NCBI RefSeq assembly: GCF_037126465.1
Contig: NC_088201.1
Coordinates: 140,618,376 to 140,682,375, forward strand
Direction of reading: 5' to 3'
Length of the DNA stretch: 64,000 nt
DNA from: Ornithodoros turicata
Taxonomy: Eukaryota > Arthropoda > Arachnida > Ixodida > Argasidae
Shown here: positions 12,666-24,925 of the stretch, in pieces
How the letters are laid out: the number at the start of each line of letters is the position of its first letter
How positions within the stretch are numbered: position 1 is the first letter of the stretch
Position numbers and translations under genes: made by a program
Notes under the pieces: generated by a model
Told to the model about the DNA's origin: nothing
Seen by the model: the letters and a program-made list of their open reading frames with translations, nothing else
Database searches by the model: none

Positions 12666-13163
12666 GACAGATATGTTGAAGAAATTCTCGTCAGAACATC
12701 CTGCAACATTTTCACAAGGTCCTAATACACGAATGCCACCGAACGAACCTTTCTCACTCATCTTCAGCTCATGTGCTTTCCTTACGACTGTATTAGTGTT
12801 CGATGATTTTTTTTTCGTGGTTCTTCGTCTCAAATGCATAACGATGAGCAAAACAAAAGTGTGCAAGCGGGCTAGGGGAACATCTTACATTATGGTAGAT
12901 TTGATCCGCCAACATTGCCTTGAGCCTGAGCAAGGTGGCGTACACACAGGGGACACAGACAATGATCGTGATTCAGTTTCGTGACGGTTGTCGGTGTTTA
13001 TGTTACTTTCTGCAGACTCAAGCAGATGTTGCCATTGTCGAAGTACGTAACCACACATACGGCCACTAAGTAGTGCCGCCCATGAGCGGACAATCGCCCT
13101 TTTCCCTTGCATGTCCGTATTAGAGAAGTTTCACTGTACTCATACACAGACCAACATTTGCAG
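12666..13163. other. End of ABCA intron 1
   Basis: Nothing recognised except the acceptor region CCAACATTTGCAG ending at 13163, which fits the exon at 13164. Confidence 0.4.
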
Positions 13164-13377
13164 CATGGATGAATGCGAGGCAGCCTGTGACCGCATCGCC
13201 ATACTGGTTGCGGGTCAGTTACGGTGTCTTGGATCCCTTCAGCACCTCAAGCAGAAGATGGGTCAGGGATACACCTTGGCCATTAAGCTGACCTCCAAAG
13301 ATGAATCTCAGCAACCAGCATTTGAAGCAGCCGTGAATAATATATTTCCTGGGATAGAGCTCACAGAGTCCCATCAG
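13164..13377 (+). CDS. ABCA-subfamily ABC transporter, exon after the H-loop
   Basis: Translation starts within a serine codon shared with the exon ending at 626 (AG plus C) and continues MDECEAACDRIAILVAGQLR and CLGSLQHLKQK. This is the highly conserved ABCA segment just after the switch histidine, followed by GYTLAIKL. The exon ends exactly at a codon boundary in ESHQ, before GTAATC at 13378, and resumes with GLYEYHL at 35860. In ABCA proteins this region closes the nucleotide-binding domain and leads to the regulatory C-terminal domain. Open and undamaged. Intron 1 is 12,537 bases long. Confidence 0.94.
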
Positions 13378-15767
13378 GTAATCGTATCAGCGTACCAAGT
13401 GGTTGAAAGGAATTCAGTGCGTTCAGAAGAAACGCAACATGACGATTTTATTCTAGAGACATAAGTCTAGAAGTGTGCTACTACTGCGACTGAGAGGACT
13501 TACAGCGCAGCAAACATCGCTCTGCAAAGCTGTTTCCCGCTGAGTGTTCTCCGCGTGCGCAGTGGCATCCCCGCTTTCTGTCTAAACAGCGTTGACACAT
13601 TAATATGTTCTATATTGTCTGAGCAAAAAGGAAGAGAACGCGAGTACACGAAGCGCTAGACCGTTTTGAGGCCGTTTATTAGCGGCAAGGGTAACAAATA
13701 ACTGAAGAAACAGTCAGGTAATAAAGAGCCTCGTTGCGAGTACACAGCACAGAACGTGTTTCTGTGGCGAGCACGAAAAAATGCAGAATTATTTTGCACA
13801 AAAATTTACAGGAAATTTTACAGACTCAGAGCGACGCGCGTGAGTGAAATTTTTATGTGATAGCTTAATGTCAAGTGTCTCGAATGTTGACGGAAGAAGC
13901 ATGGTGCTCTTTTAGTCGCACGTTTGAAGCTCCGGTTATTTAGCCCTACGCAGTTTTTGGATGCTAACAGACTTTGATGTTAAAAACCACCTCCCTACTC
14001 AAGTGAGTACACGGATAGACGTGATTTGTCATACGTACGTATATATCATACTCCCTCCCAACTATTTGTATAACAGACTGTGTTGCAAGTTCAGCATTGT
14101 GCCGCGCCTGTTTTCCTGCGTTTCATGCAGGCAAAAATGTACATACAGTGTGTAAGCTGATACGATCTCTCAACGTGGAGAGGGGTGATCCCAAAAACTT
14201 AGTTCACAAGAACAAAAAAACAAAACAAAAAAGCAACAACAGTGCAGTGACCTTTTAAGTGCATCCTTGAGATAATGGAAGGTTTTCATTCCCCTACGTA
14301 TACAATAGAAGCTTAAAGGCGCATGGGAGTGACATTTAACATGGCTCGAAATCTTGTCTCATCTGTAAAGTAGTCCACCAGGAGTCACGATGGAAAATAT
14401 TTTCGCTCTGAGGTGCATCGTCACTGCGCAATAAAATTTACAAAAGACTGTCGGAGGAAGCAGTCCCGGACGAGACATACGAGCCTAGCGTGACGTCGAA
14501 ACTGCTCAGTGTTTCTCGGCTCACACGCCGCTTATGCATGCTTGAGCTGTGGCATTGGAAGTCACTGGTCACGTGCCCGAGCCCATGATAGGTCACGACG
14601 TCTTCTCGTTCGCAGATGCCCCCTTTCCACGTGGAGAGGAGTTTTTAAAGGTGTCCGGAACAGAGCCTTGCGCGTGCTCTGTAGGTTACCCTCGCTCATC
14701 CTTCCTTCGCAGGAGCTCATTTTATTCGTTGCAGAAGACACAATAGCGACACCAAAACAAGTGGGGAGGGGAGGGGGGGGGTAACTTCCGTGCTCCCTTA
14801 AACCAAATGCCGTAGTACACCACACATGCGAACAGGATGCTCTTGTTGCCATTTCCTCGCACTGCTCTGACAAGCTGCATACATTATTACGTGTTATTAC
14901 GTGTTTAGGAGCAGTTGAAGAAATGTAGAGTTCTGTCTAGTAACACTTTGATGACAGGAGATCCTGGTGAGACCAAATAAATTGATCTTCTCTCTGCAAA
15001 GGAAAGCATGATCAGCATTTAGATATCCCGATAGACAACAGAAGGTTCACATGTAAGGGCTCTGAACCACCAAAGACGAAGTCAACAAGAACAGGAGAAG
15101 ACTAATGTTGTCTTCTATATTGTAGGCTAAGCATGCAGCATAAGGGAGTCAGGCGAGCTATTGCATCACTACAGTGTGCCCTGAAAACCGTACAGCTAGG
15201 ACGATCTCGTTCTTATGCATAATGTGCAAGCCATACGAGTCATTGCGTCCTATATAGTTTGTTTTTGTTACACGCCTGACAGCACAAGATATTGCAAATG
15301 TGTTACAAAGCATCAATGTTACCGGAACGTTGAAGTGTTGCACCGATGCTTCATGCCCACTTTCATCGTTGTATCAATATATTTGTTATGTCCAACCTAG
15401 GTTTCAAAGATTCCGTAAAGCTACATTTGCCATGATGTTATTGAAACAATGTTGAATATGTTATGTCAGTGCTATGTTGCATTTGCATTTCTTCCAAAAC
15501 GCTTACGCTTAATCAGCAACGTAAATTCAACGCAAGTGTTGTAATCTTTTTGCTGTATTTCAAAAAGATGCGTAGAAGGAACAGTGATTGTGTTCACGGA
15601 GAATGATCTGAGTGATATACCGACGGCACCACGTTTGGCAAGCAATATTAATGCAATGCTGCAGTAGCGTTGCTCACAAGACACCGCATCACTAACGTAT
15701 ATTGACGCTGCGCCATCGTCCTTGTATCAATGTGCACAGAGCAGTGTCACACCGGCGGCACAAGCTC
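13378..15767. other. ABCA intron 2, first part: no gene seen
   Basis: The donor is GTAATC. The rest shows short overlapping open frames on both strands (for example around 14510-14870), which have no family signature. There is an A-rich stretch at 14210-14245. No tRNA, repeat array or mobile element is recognised. Confidence 0.4.
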
Positions 15768-16099
15768 CCATTTTAATGTCGACAGCGCTGTCGACATTAA
15801 AATGGCTACTACCCCCTTTGGGACCCTCAGTGGACACAGTTTAGAGAAAAATCTCCCACCGAAGCAGATCGTTTGTTGCACTGATTAATTGGCTTCGGTT
15901 TACTAAAGGACGCGTAAAAGGACGTAATTCATTGGTGGATAAGGGAGTGGAAGAGCTATTATTCTTTTGCACTTCAGCGCGACCAGCCGCGACCACAATA
16001 TGTAAACCGAAACTATTCGACTACTCCAACAAATGACCCGCTCCGGGCGTGTCCACTGAAGGTCCACAAAAGGGGTGGTGCCCATTTTATTGCCGACGG
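15768..16099. repeat. Short inverted-repeat element (MITE-like) with a perfect 38-bp palindrome at its left end
   Basis: Bases 15768-15805 form a perfect palindrome centred on CAGCGCTG. Its right half continues into TTAAAATGG.TACTACCCC and CAGTGGACAC. This is mirrored near 16043-16098 as GTGTCCACTG, GGGGTGGTGCCCATTTTA. The element is about 330 bp, non-coding, and of unknown family. Confidence 0.6.
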
Positions 16100-16820
16100 G
16101 GCCCTGCTTTAGCACTTATGTTTTTTTTTAAGCTCATTTGAAATTGTTTTTAAATAACGAACTCTCATAACGACCTTGAAAAATGACCTCTCCTCATTCA
16201 CACGGTTCGCAACTTCTAGATGGTATCGGAGAGATACTTGTAAAAAAGAACGTTGGTGAATTAGTTATCCCAGGAATTTAACTGGAACGGCCTGCATATA
16301 AAAGACAACAGTGTAGTGCCCCTCTAGTGTTGATTGATTTGATTGATTTGACCTTTTATACACACATTGTATTCCCAAACACGAAGGCTGGAGGGGACAC
16401 AGAGAAACACTCCCTCTTAAACTCTCCTCCTTAATGCGCCCGTGGTCATTGGATAAATTTGGCGGCTACGTAGTTCTAGTTTTCCTGAGGGAGGGGAATC
16501 GTTTGCACCTCCACCAAAATGTCGGGGGTTCGAAAACACACGCTTTATTGTAATGACGATGGGGATGACGACGATGATGATGAAATCTGTCTCACACCAT
16601 AAGGGTTACAACAATTATGAGCATTGATATTATTAACAAAGCCGCCAAATAATCGCCAACACTACCGCCAAGCATAATACACCCTAAAGGTAAAATTTAC
16701 ACTGACCTTGCAGTACTACACTAACAATACAAAACAATAACTGAATGTTCAAATCACAAAACGGTGGCAATTAAAGAACATTTACCTTTTCTTTTAAACG
16801 AAGAAAAATTACAATCTCTG
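16100..16820. other. No gene recognised; GAT-rich microsatellite-like patch
   Basis: A GAC/GAT-rich patch at about 16553-16582 resembles the short GATGATGATGATT tracts seen at 21134 and 23538. Nothing else could be assigned. Confidence 0.35.
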
Positions 16821-17720
16821 TTAATTTGTGGGGTCAGACAATCCCATTCCTTCACAGAGCGATGAAAGTGTGTGTTTGCCATAATTTGTTTTTATGTTCG
16901 GAAGGTTAAATACGCCATTTGTTCCTGCACTTGTGTGGCTACTGGGATGTAGTTCCTCCAAATTTATAATTGGTAAGGTAAGAGTGCGATTAATAGTACG
17001 ATGCCTAATTTTTAGTACCAGAAGTGCAATTAGTTGTGACACGTCAAGAATGTGTGCGTTAATCACAAATTGCGTGACGCTGCAGAGGTAAGGCAGTTCA
17101 AAACCAATCCTAATGACCGGGTTCTGAATGATATCCAATACTGTGATTCATAATAAGATGTGATTCATAAGTGAGTCCCCATTCACATACGTCATATGTC
17201 AAGTGGAAATGCACAAATGCATAGTACAAATTTAAAATTACAGACTGTAACAAATAACGTCTAGCTCACATTAGAACACTGATATCACATTATGTATTCT
17301 TACTGATTTGTCCGATATGAGGCTGGAATCGTAAGCGAGTATCTACAATGTCCCCAAGAAATTTCACTTCGCGGGTGAATTTTAACTGAGCGCCAAGCAA
17401 GAATATTGATAAAGGTGGAAAAACCGCGCGTTGAAGAGAGTGAAAATCATCACGATTGTTTTGTTAGCATTTGAACTGAGCCTATTAGTTAAAAACCACT
17501 CAGTTAATCTTGAAATGTCGGCTCATTCCCAGAATTGCGGGACACCTACTCTTAAAGTTGGCTTAACCTGCGAACTCAATGCCCTCCATTGAAGCCATAC
17601 ATTCCGTCTGCTTTCCGTAAAATATCCATTAGTACTGAGGGTTTGAAAACACTGCCCACATCTAGGCAGAAGGTTCCTCGATTGTCCACAAGTGGATTGG
17701 TAGCTTGAGACCGTCACACT
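16821..17720 (-). pseudogene. LINE reverse transcriptase C-terminal part, internally deleted
   Basis: On the minus strand, degenerate LINE segments lie in the expected order. LDVG.VFKTL (17.69 kb) corresponds to the LDxxKAFDT motif. EWFLTNRLSSNANKT follows near 17.48 kb, then a KFLGDIVDTRLRFQPHI-type segment near 17.36 kb, and the C-terminal tail with ...TNYGKHTL at 16.86 kb. The catalytic FADD block is absent, so an internal deletion joins the palm to the thumb. Several stops and frameshifts are present. This is probably a copy separate from the LINE at 19.0-35.8 kb. Confidence 0.65.
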
Positions 17721-19004
17721 TTTTTCCTGAGAGACTTATTTTCGCCGTGTTGGCTTCATGGCAGAATACATTGGCGTGTCTTAATCCTTTAATTGCGTCA
17801 AAACTAGGGCTTCCCCAAAAAGAGTCCACATTGGGCATGAAAGACTGGCCTGTCTTTGTGCGCTCTGCAACTTTATGCGCAGTTGCAGGAGGTCCTAATT
17901 TTTTTTCCCACGACGAAAAAAGTACACGATAGGCCTACGATGGCTTTCAGAGCATTCCTAACCAAATTCTTGGCGCTGTGTTGTTGCTTTGCTGGTCTCG
18001 TGGTATAGTGAGCGCGTTGCGGATTTGCGTTCTTGGGTTCAGTACTTGGTGTGGTACTTTTTTTATGCACATATCATATAGCATTTTTTATTTCATTTCT
18101 TAGAATGCAGGTACACTTGGCCATAAAATTGGCTTTACCTGCCTGCAGATCACTACCGTAGGCGCGACGTAATTTAGTAGTTTCGATAAGATAGCTGAGT
18201 ATACTGAGTGTTGCACACACTGTCGTCCACACCTGGAAGCATGGATTAGTTCATGCCTGTCCCTGTAGAAGCAGAACGACTGAACATTCGCCAATATGAC
18301 TCTTTCGTTAACTAGCTTAACTTGTGTAGTTGTAGCTCCTGTGTGTCGGCGACAGCCCAGCAGCTAGCGCATTGGTACTGCATTGGTACTAATTGACGAA
18401 CAGCAGGTCTGCAATAGCGATCTCTGGACGTCCCTGTCTGCTCTTTTTAATTGCAATAGAAAATATCCTCGAGCACATCGTTCATATTAATTTCCACTAA
18501 AGGTTACACTAACGCCATAGCAGCCTTTGCATCATGAAATTGTTCAAAAATAGACCAATCTATCTACCGTGGCGTCGCTCATGATCATAGTCGGCACCAC
18601 CAATTATTAATATTAAGATCGTGCCTTTCTCACGTGGACCAATCATTTCGCTTCACGAGCTTCTATAGCGCGATTTTTGACATTCAACGACAACGACATT
18701 TGACAACGACATTCAACCAACAGAAAAGGCTTGATGCATATTTCAATTCTGAGCCACGCGTTGCGTTTTTTTTTTTTTTTTTTTTAACCTGAGCACGAGC
18801 CCTCGTGCGTGCCCCGCGTACCCACAGTGTTATTGCCGTGCAGATGACTGTAAAAGTTCTCCTTCTTATCTCTCCTCCTCGTCCCTCCGCGAATTTTTCC
18901 TCCTCCCATATCCTCGTGCAAATCTGTCAAGTCGGCTTTCTTGCATGGTTGTCTGCTATCCCGCGAAGCCGGCTTTCTGTGTCGTGTCCCTGAATTCTGG
19001 TCAT
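17721..19004. other. ABCA intron 2: no gene recognised
   Basis: A T-tract occurs at about 18767-18785. The open frames are short and without family signature. Confidence 0.35.
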
Positions 19005-19289
19005 GTGCAGCTGCACAGCTAGTTCTGTTAAATTCTGACCAGTCACAAGTAAAGCTCTGTCGTCAGGGTACAAAAATGTCTCATAGAATTTATTATAGTT
19101 AGGGAGGTCGCTTATGCGAATGAAAGAGAAGAGAGGTCCTGAAATGGAACCTTGAGGTACGCCAATGCTTGAATAAGCCGGTAGTGAAAAAGCCTTCATG
19201 AATTTATCAACTTGAGGTCGGCCAGTAAGGCAACTCTAAGTTAGTTTAAATGCAGGACCCGAAACCCGAAGGCTTGCTAACCTACTTAA
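19005..19289 (-). pseudogene. LINE reverse transcriptase, palm segment (part D of a split LINE)
   Basis: The minus strand reads SSIGVPQGSISGPLF, ISDLPNYNKF, then YPDDRALLVTGQN. These are the GVPQGSxLGPLLF and catalytic FADD motifs of a CR1/Jockey-group LINE, with FADD changed to YPDD. It starts immediately at the TTAA shared with the element ending at 24925. In the LINE it continues part C at 24926-25160 (HEIP...). It is the 3'-most recognisable part of the split LINE and ends abruptly near 19005. Confidence 0.8.
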
Positions 19290-19611
19290 AGGGACTCTGA
19301 CCAGAAGTTCGACAAATCTTTCGTTTGCATCTAATACGAAGGTATAATATGCCTCCAAGCCACACGCGAAATATTTTGGCTGTGCGCGGCGGCAAAGTTT
19401 GCCAAACGGCGAGCTGAAAACTGGCTTCGCTTTTCCTCCTCAACTTGCGCAATCGGGGCCGAAATCTAGCCTCTTTGTAGTGGACATCCGCCAATTTCCG
19501 TGTGCGTGACGAAAGCACGGGGTCCACGTTTCATTGGGCGCCCGGACCGGAAGTTATGTTGTTAGTGAGTTTGTGAGAGCGCCGGCATCCGTCCGGAAAG
19601 CGATCTTCAAT

Positions 19612-20727
19612 ATGGACGTCGAAGGAAGAAATGCGGAGACTTCGAGCCCGGAACTTCTTTCTGACCTTTCTGCGATCGAGAAGAAAATTCTGCGTGCTGA
19701 ACAGCTCGGTAGGCTTTCGAAACGTCGCCGATGCCGCGAATGCGAGACGAAGTTAGAGCTCTATACGAACATCGGTCACAGATGGAGCAAACAGCATGAG
19801 TCGCCTGTCTTCAGGTAAGCGATGAGCTTTTTAACGCACACTGTGATCGAACACGTAAACGTTCTCTGAAATTTCGTGTTCTGATATTTAATGCGCACTT
19901 GCTGTTCATGGTGCCGGTGTGGCTGGTGTGTCATAATGCCGAAGGAGATCGAATGCTTGTGCTGCCAGGAGCTCGAAAACACTGCCGAATGACTGCAGTA
20001 TGAGTGCATTACAACCCACCAAGATTTCCAACTTCTATGCTTCAATATGACTGTCCTGAAGGTCGCATATTGAACTCCGTGGGCAGCGCGAACCTATGAG
20101 CGACTATATTCACAAGTAAGTCACATGTGTCCTTGTCGAACGATGTTAAAATTTGGGCGCCCAAAACTGGTTTGGTCCTGCATTAAAGTCGTTAAAAACT
20201 TCAGTACAGGGCGCAGCACATAAAAAGACTATACAGTGCACAACTCTGAACTGGAGAAAACTAACAGAGGCAAATTTGTAATTGTCAGTGTGCTGTGTCC
20301 TGAGTCACGTTTTTATGCATTGCCCTGTGCATAAGGTTTTAGCGTAGGTTTTTAGCGATATTGAGTGTTCTTGATTGTCGATTCAGTGAAAAGTAAAACA
20401 ATGTTGGTTTCTAAAAGAACACAGCATATGTAGTAATGTGCATGGTGTGGGCAGGTAAACTGCAGTTGCTCTCAGGTACATGTAGAAATGACACTGCACA
20501 CACGCAGTAATGTAACCGGTTACCTATTTGCCTAAACTATATTTTATGTACATCTGTGTAGATGATGCAGAGACACTGCGTATCGCCAGTTTGCAAGGTA
20601 AGTATGGCACAAGCTTGGGAAAAACAAGAGCATGGTCATTCCAGCCTGTGCAGTGAAGAGGGTCTGGCAAGCCTTTCCCACAGAAAATGGCTTCAAGTAC
20701 ACAGGCTTCAAGTACCCAAGATCCTAA
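19612..20727 (+). pseudogene. P2X7-C-terminal-domain (cysteine-rich) protein gene, broken
   Basis: Three exons match the intact relative at 57.8-59.2 kb in order and phase. Exon 1, 19612-19814, is a charged N-terminal part ending phase 2 at CAG-GTAAGC. Exon 2, from 19911 to about 20115, has CRCGWCVIMPKEIECLCC then CITTHQDFQLLCFN. Exon 3, 20571-20727, has TAYRQFAR and SMVIPACAVKRVWQAFP, then NGFKYTGFKYP. The Cys pattern and the VIPxCxxxxxxxxFP ending are those of the intracellular domain of P2X7 receptors, a family also found alone in invertebrate proteins. Lesions: the exon 2 acceptor reads CATG instead of CAG, there is a TGA near 19988, a frame change near 20070, and a TAA in exon 3 where the family has tryptophan. 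Function is unknown; it is probably an accessory protein of the transposon. Confidence 0.78.
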
Positions 20728-20879
20728 CTGGAGGTACCTCTTCGCACAGCTCGTCTATCGTATTTAAAATAATTCAGCATCTGTATTTGGGATGATTTAT
20801 AGCTCTCAGGATGATGCATGGTTCATGAGTTCAATATGTTGTGTTGAAACACAGCATTAGTCCTTTTTAATGAGTCTTG

Positions 20880-21110
20880 CGGAACGATAGATGAGCACTC
20901 CTTTCGTGACATTGTGTACCATTGCTACAGTGAACAATTTCTTGAGCAAGACTGATGAACGAACGAAAAACAGAGTCTGTCTTCCAAATATGTATGTTCC
21001 TTGTAACTTCCGTATTTGTTAAGTGACCCATGTTGATGTCCCCCCTCATGTAATCCCTGCGAGGGCCTTTGAGATATATTCATAAATAAATAAATATCAA
21101 AACCGGAAAC
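20880..21110 (+). repeat. LINE 3' end with (ATAAA)n-like tail
   Basis: The stretch reads toward CCCTGCGAGGGCCTTTGAGA and ends in CATAAATAAATAAATA. This resembles the 3' untranslated end of CR1/L2-type LINEs, which finish in a short tandem repeat. No coding part is recognised just upstream. Confidence 0.45.
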
Positions 21111-22194
21111 AGATGTAACACCTATCCTCTCTTTGTGTTGATGATGATGATTGGAGTTTTCATGGCGCATTGACAACACAGGTCATAACCTCTCTTTGTG
21201 TGAATGATACATAAACATTCTCAGAAGATTTGTACATAGTCACACTTTGCCACATTTTGCCTAAAGCCCAGTTCCACCTCTTACATCATCTCCACATCTT
21301 CAATCCCCAAAGCAGTACAAGGCTAAAGTAATCAGCTACTACATAAAAAGGAGGAGGGGGAGGAAAACAAAAGCTGGCACATCTAAAATTCGAAGAAACC
21401 CTGGTGCTTTCACGGGGCTACTCACGGCTCACTCCTGGATCAGATCCCGATGGAAAACAGCTTTTCTTAGCCTCAGTGATAGATTCCCTTGATTGCACTG
21501 ACTGTGAGGCACAACTCATTGGCTTGGTGGCAAGTGGACTTGCGTCTGATAGTACAATTTGGAATAAAGGGAGCAAGGAACATCTCTCTACGGTCTTAAG
21601 AAGGATATCAACATTACCTGTCAAGGTACAGCATTTCATGTTGCTTTCAGTAAGTACAACACTCCTCATAGCAGTTACCATTCGTGTTGGGAAAGCATGC
21701 TGAAGTTAGCTCAGGCAGTGCATCCAGAACTGTGAGTCAGGTTCATAGAGAGCGCCTGGTGAGAGGGACAGCAACAGTGTCCAGTAAAGACTCTCCAGGA
21801 ATTTTGTGCAGGTTTGGGGGTCACACCTTTTAATAGTGTTGATGGAAAGCAGGGTGTGTGAAACACTGACCTCTGGTAGATAAATTCTTGTTATTCATAA
21901 CCAGGTACCCATGTTCTAGTAATCTAGAAAAAGCCTTGGCTCTCTTGGAGGAAATTGCTAATGAATCTGAGTGTCTTTTGTGGAAACAGGTTGTAACTGC
22001 CTTTCTATCCACCCTTCTTAGTTGCCCTAGCAAAAGCAAATATGTAATGCTGTACATCATATCTGATGCTAGCACACTAATTGCATTGAGTGTTCTCAGG
22101 CTTCTGAAATGGAGCTACCTCGTAGATACGATGTGCCATGTCGGCAAGAACATAAATCAGACTGCAATGGTAGACTAATTCAGTCTTGGTTAGT
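21111..22194 (+). other. Interior of the TTAA element: possible exons, no known family
   Basis: Two plus-strand stretches look exon-like. One, to about 21630, is open and followed by a GTAC donor. The other, 21888-22178, is open with a leucine/serine-rich product. Neither matches a family I know. They could belong to the transposase of the TTAA element, but this is only position-based. A GATGATGATGATT tract with ATGGCGC follows the pattern of a short tick repeat also seen near 23538. Confidence 0.3.
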
Positions 22195-22581
22195 TAAGCT
22201 AAGCACTAGTAGCCCTGGCAACGTCCCTTGTGTGCTCTTTTAGTCGTGTCCCGCGTCTTTTGTCTATCTTGCCAATGTAGGTTGCATCACATTCTATGCA
22301 CTCAACTTGATCTGCACAGTCAAAATGCCTGATGGGCACAGTGCCCTCCAAATAGCGTATGAAATACGTTGGATGAAAGGAATGCGCACCACCAATTTGA
22401 CTCCTTTGATGTTGTTTTTGATTGTTCTCTGTTGTAGGGATGATGCCACCTGGATAGGCAATGAAATGTTTACTCTCTTTATTCTTAATTGTTGTGTTAA
22501 GCCAGTGTTCTCAGTAAATGATTTTACATTATGAAGTTTGTTTGAATGATGATTAGTGGCGAGCTTCAAACCCTGGGCCAC
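22195..22581 (-). pseudogene. Penelope-like element fragment with GIY-YIG endonuclease start
   Basis: The minus strand reads through a segment with RIPFIQRIS (the PLE linker after the reverse transcriptase). After a frame change near 22300 comes CIECDATYIGKIDKR, RLKEHTRD, which is the GIY-YIG nuclease motif of Penelope-like elements. The GIY part is degenerate (YIG retained). The fragment is short and lacks both the reverse transcriptase and the 3' end. Confidence 0.7.
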
Positions 22582-22799
22582 TACTCTAACAATTGCTTGT
22601 GGTAGTGTGGCGAAATGGAATAACGTGCCTTGTAAACAATGTACTTGGAAATATATTTATTTATCTCTCATAGGTTGAAGAACCCAGTGTGGGGTTACAT
22701 AACGGAGGGGCATGTAATCATACAAGACCGATCACCAAAAGGCCTTGCTTTTGACTAGATTAAAATGTGAAGCGATTGTAACATAACAAATACTGCATG

Positions 22800-23230
22800 G
22801 TGGCGATATGATAGGTTCTCCTCACGAGTTGTCGCCACGGTTACGGTTAGTTGAGAAACTGCATATCCAGGTCGCGGGATCAAATTTTAATTCGGCTACT
22901 TTGGCCAACACGCGAGCATAAAGCACAGTGTCAAAAGCCCTTACAAAATAAAAAAAATACTACATCTACGTGGACCCAGAAATCAAGACAGTTCAAAATG
23001 CTGTGAACGAATTCCACTACGTTAGTTTTGCCTGAATACCCTTTTCTAAAGCCATGCTGGAATTTAAAAAAAATAAATCGACAGACTCAACTTGGTTGAC
23101 AACGTGGTAGTACATGATGTGCTCCATTAGTTTACAGGGAACCCTAAAAAGTGGAGCTGGTTAATAGATAGAAGGAGCATAGTTGTCACCTCTTCCGAAG
23201 ACAGGAATCAGCTTGAGACCTATGTCCTCA
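22800..23230 (-). pseudogene. LINE reverse transcriptase finger/palm fragment
   Basis: In the minus strand, LKLIPVFGRGDNYAP, PCKLMEHIMYYHV, GYSGKTNVVEF and KGFDTVLYARVL follow in the order of LINE reverse transcriptase blocks (PxFKKGDxxNYRP, KxMExIxxxxV, GFRKGxST, KAFDTVxHxxL). Stops and frame changes are frequent. It lies inside the TTAA element and so is a later insertion into it. Confidence 0.65.
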
Positions 23231-24925
23231 ACTCACACACATACTAAGCACCTTTCACACAGATTAACGTATCTTCGTTCCAGCTCTTTCACTTTCAGAT
23301 GTTCATCTCTGTTGAGTGGTCTGTCATTCTTGTAATACAGATTGGAATTGAAATGCAGGTGCATAAGGGATGCTCTGAAAGAAAAGTGTTTGGTTTTAGT
23401 CCTTAATGTTTCCGAAAACGAAAACAAACTTCACGGTGACTATTCTTCTGAAATGAGCAATTCCAGGATGACAGCAAAAAATATATCTCGCCATATCATT
23501 ATATCCACCTGGCACTTCAATTGAATAATGGCAGTTGAAGATGATGATGATTCAATTTAATGGCACGTAAGCAACTCGGGCTATAGCGCGCCAAAACCAT
23601 GGTAAAACTGTGACTTGTTAAATATCAGACGATTATACTAAAATAATATACTTTGTTGGTTGGTAAATTGAGATATAGACAAAAACATGATATGATAAAA
23701 ATAAGCAGTTGAAGAAAAGGCAATTGTTGGCTTTGTGTGACTGATGTCGAGTTTGCCACACTACGTGTTGAATAATAATGTACGCTGATATGCTGTAGCA
23801 TATAAAGTACAATCATACACACGCTCAATATGTGGTGGATATGTGAAACCAATATACACATACTTACATTTCAAACTTTCTTGAAACAGGCAGTCCAAGT
23901 CTGTCGGATTTGCCAGACTCTATACGAAGCCAGTAAGCACAGTGTGGAAAGACTGTTGCATCTTTCGAAAGCGGAGATGCAGCTACCACGACGCTTTCCC
24001 ATCTCATGCTTCGGAGTGGCATAGCCTAGTAAGAAGCCATCAGAAGGATCTCATAAAGATAACTTGGTTGAAAAAGTGGAGGGTTCTGTGGGATACGTAA
24101 GAAAGCATACGCGTTACACAACAGCTACGAGAATGATCTACTGCACTTGCATGGTTTTCAGTACGTAGACTTGGAACTGAAAAATGAATCTGCTAACCTT
24201 GTTGAAACTACTTTTCCGTCAGGAGCACACTTGGTTTCTTTAGTTGAAGGTATCATCAGGTCCCCATGCTCCTTTGAGATGCAGCAGAAAGAATTTCGCT
24301 GAGGCGAGTGACTGCCGTTGCGGTTCGTCGCTTCGCAGCAGATCAAGAACAGTACACCGCAACGATAGGTGAAACGTTCAGAATATGGCGACCAACTCCA
24401 ACACCAACCCAATGACCCGAACAAAGAGGATGAACCGGGAGTTCGCAGTTCGTAAGCTCGGCATACGGCATCCATTACAGCTGACCGGATACGGAAGCAT
24501 ATATAGAACGCGTGTACAGATTGAAAAGAAAATCGTAGAAACTGTTGCAGGTGATAAATGCAGGGTATATTTTTCTTTTTGAGGCTCTGTAATAAAAACA
24601 TATTAACATAGAAATGCCATTTCATGAAGGAAATTGACAGGTATTGCGTGACCACGTGACGCGTTTGAGCCAATTGTGGGTGTTGCGAGTGGCCCCCGTG
24701 TTGACGTCATCTTGATGGTGGGCCGGGGTGGATATTCTATATAAACGTATGTTTTCTCGGTTTGACGCTAGGCGTGCTGCACTCGGATGAAGTCGAATGT
24801 TTAAAATTCGAGTTTAGAGAAACCGTGTGGTTTTAATGCATGAATTTTCGCATGGAGATTCCTTGTTCGGTGCTTTATCGACTGCAAGTACGAAAGAGCT
24901 CCCACAGTTTCTGGTCAGCGTCCCT
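23231..24925. other. 3' part of the TTAA element: unassigned
   Basis: A GATGATGATGATT tract with GCACGTAAGCAACTCGGG (23538-23600) resembles a short interspersed tick repeat. A plus-strand frame at 24385-24582 is followed by AATAAA at 24591 and may be a terminal exon of an unknown transposon gene. Nothing is recognised in its product. The opposite-strand frame 24158-24673 is regarded as a shadow. Confidence 0.3.

Noticed and set aside
16821..19004. Direct continuation of the split LINE beyond 19.0 kb
   Set aside because: The LINE piece at 16.8-17.7 kb again contains a KAFDT-like block, so it overlaps the other copy instead of following it.
22800..23230. This LINE fragment as part of the split antisense LINE
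   Set aside because: It repeats reverse transcriptase blocks already present in parts B and C and lies inside the TTAA element, so it must be a separate, later insertion.
24158..24673. Longest minus-strand frame in this part (171 codons)
   Set aside because: No family signature, cysteine-rich random-like composition, and it overlaps a plus-strand frame followed by AATAAA. Treated as a shadow.
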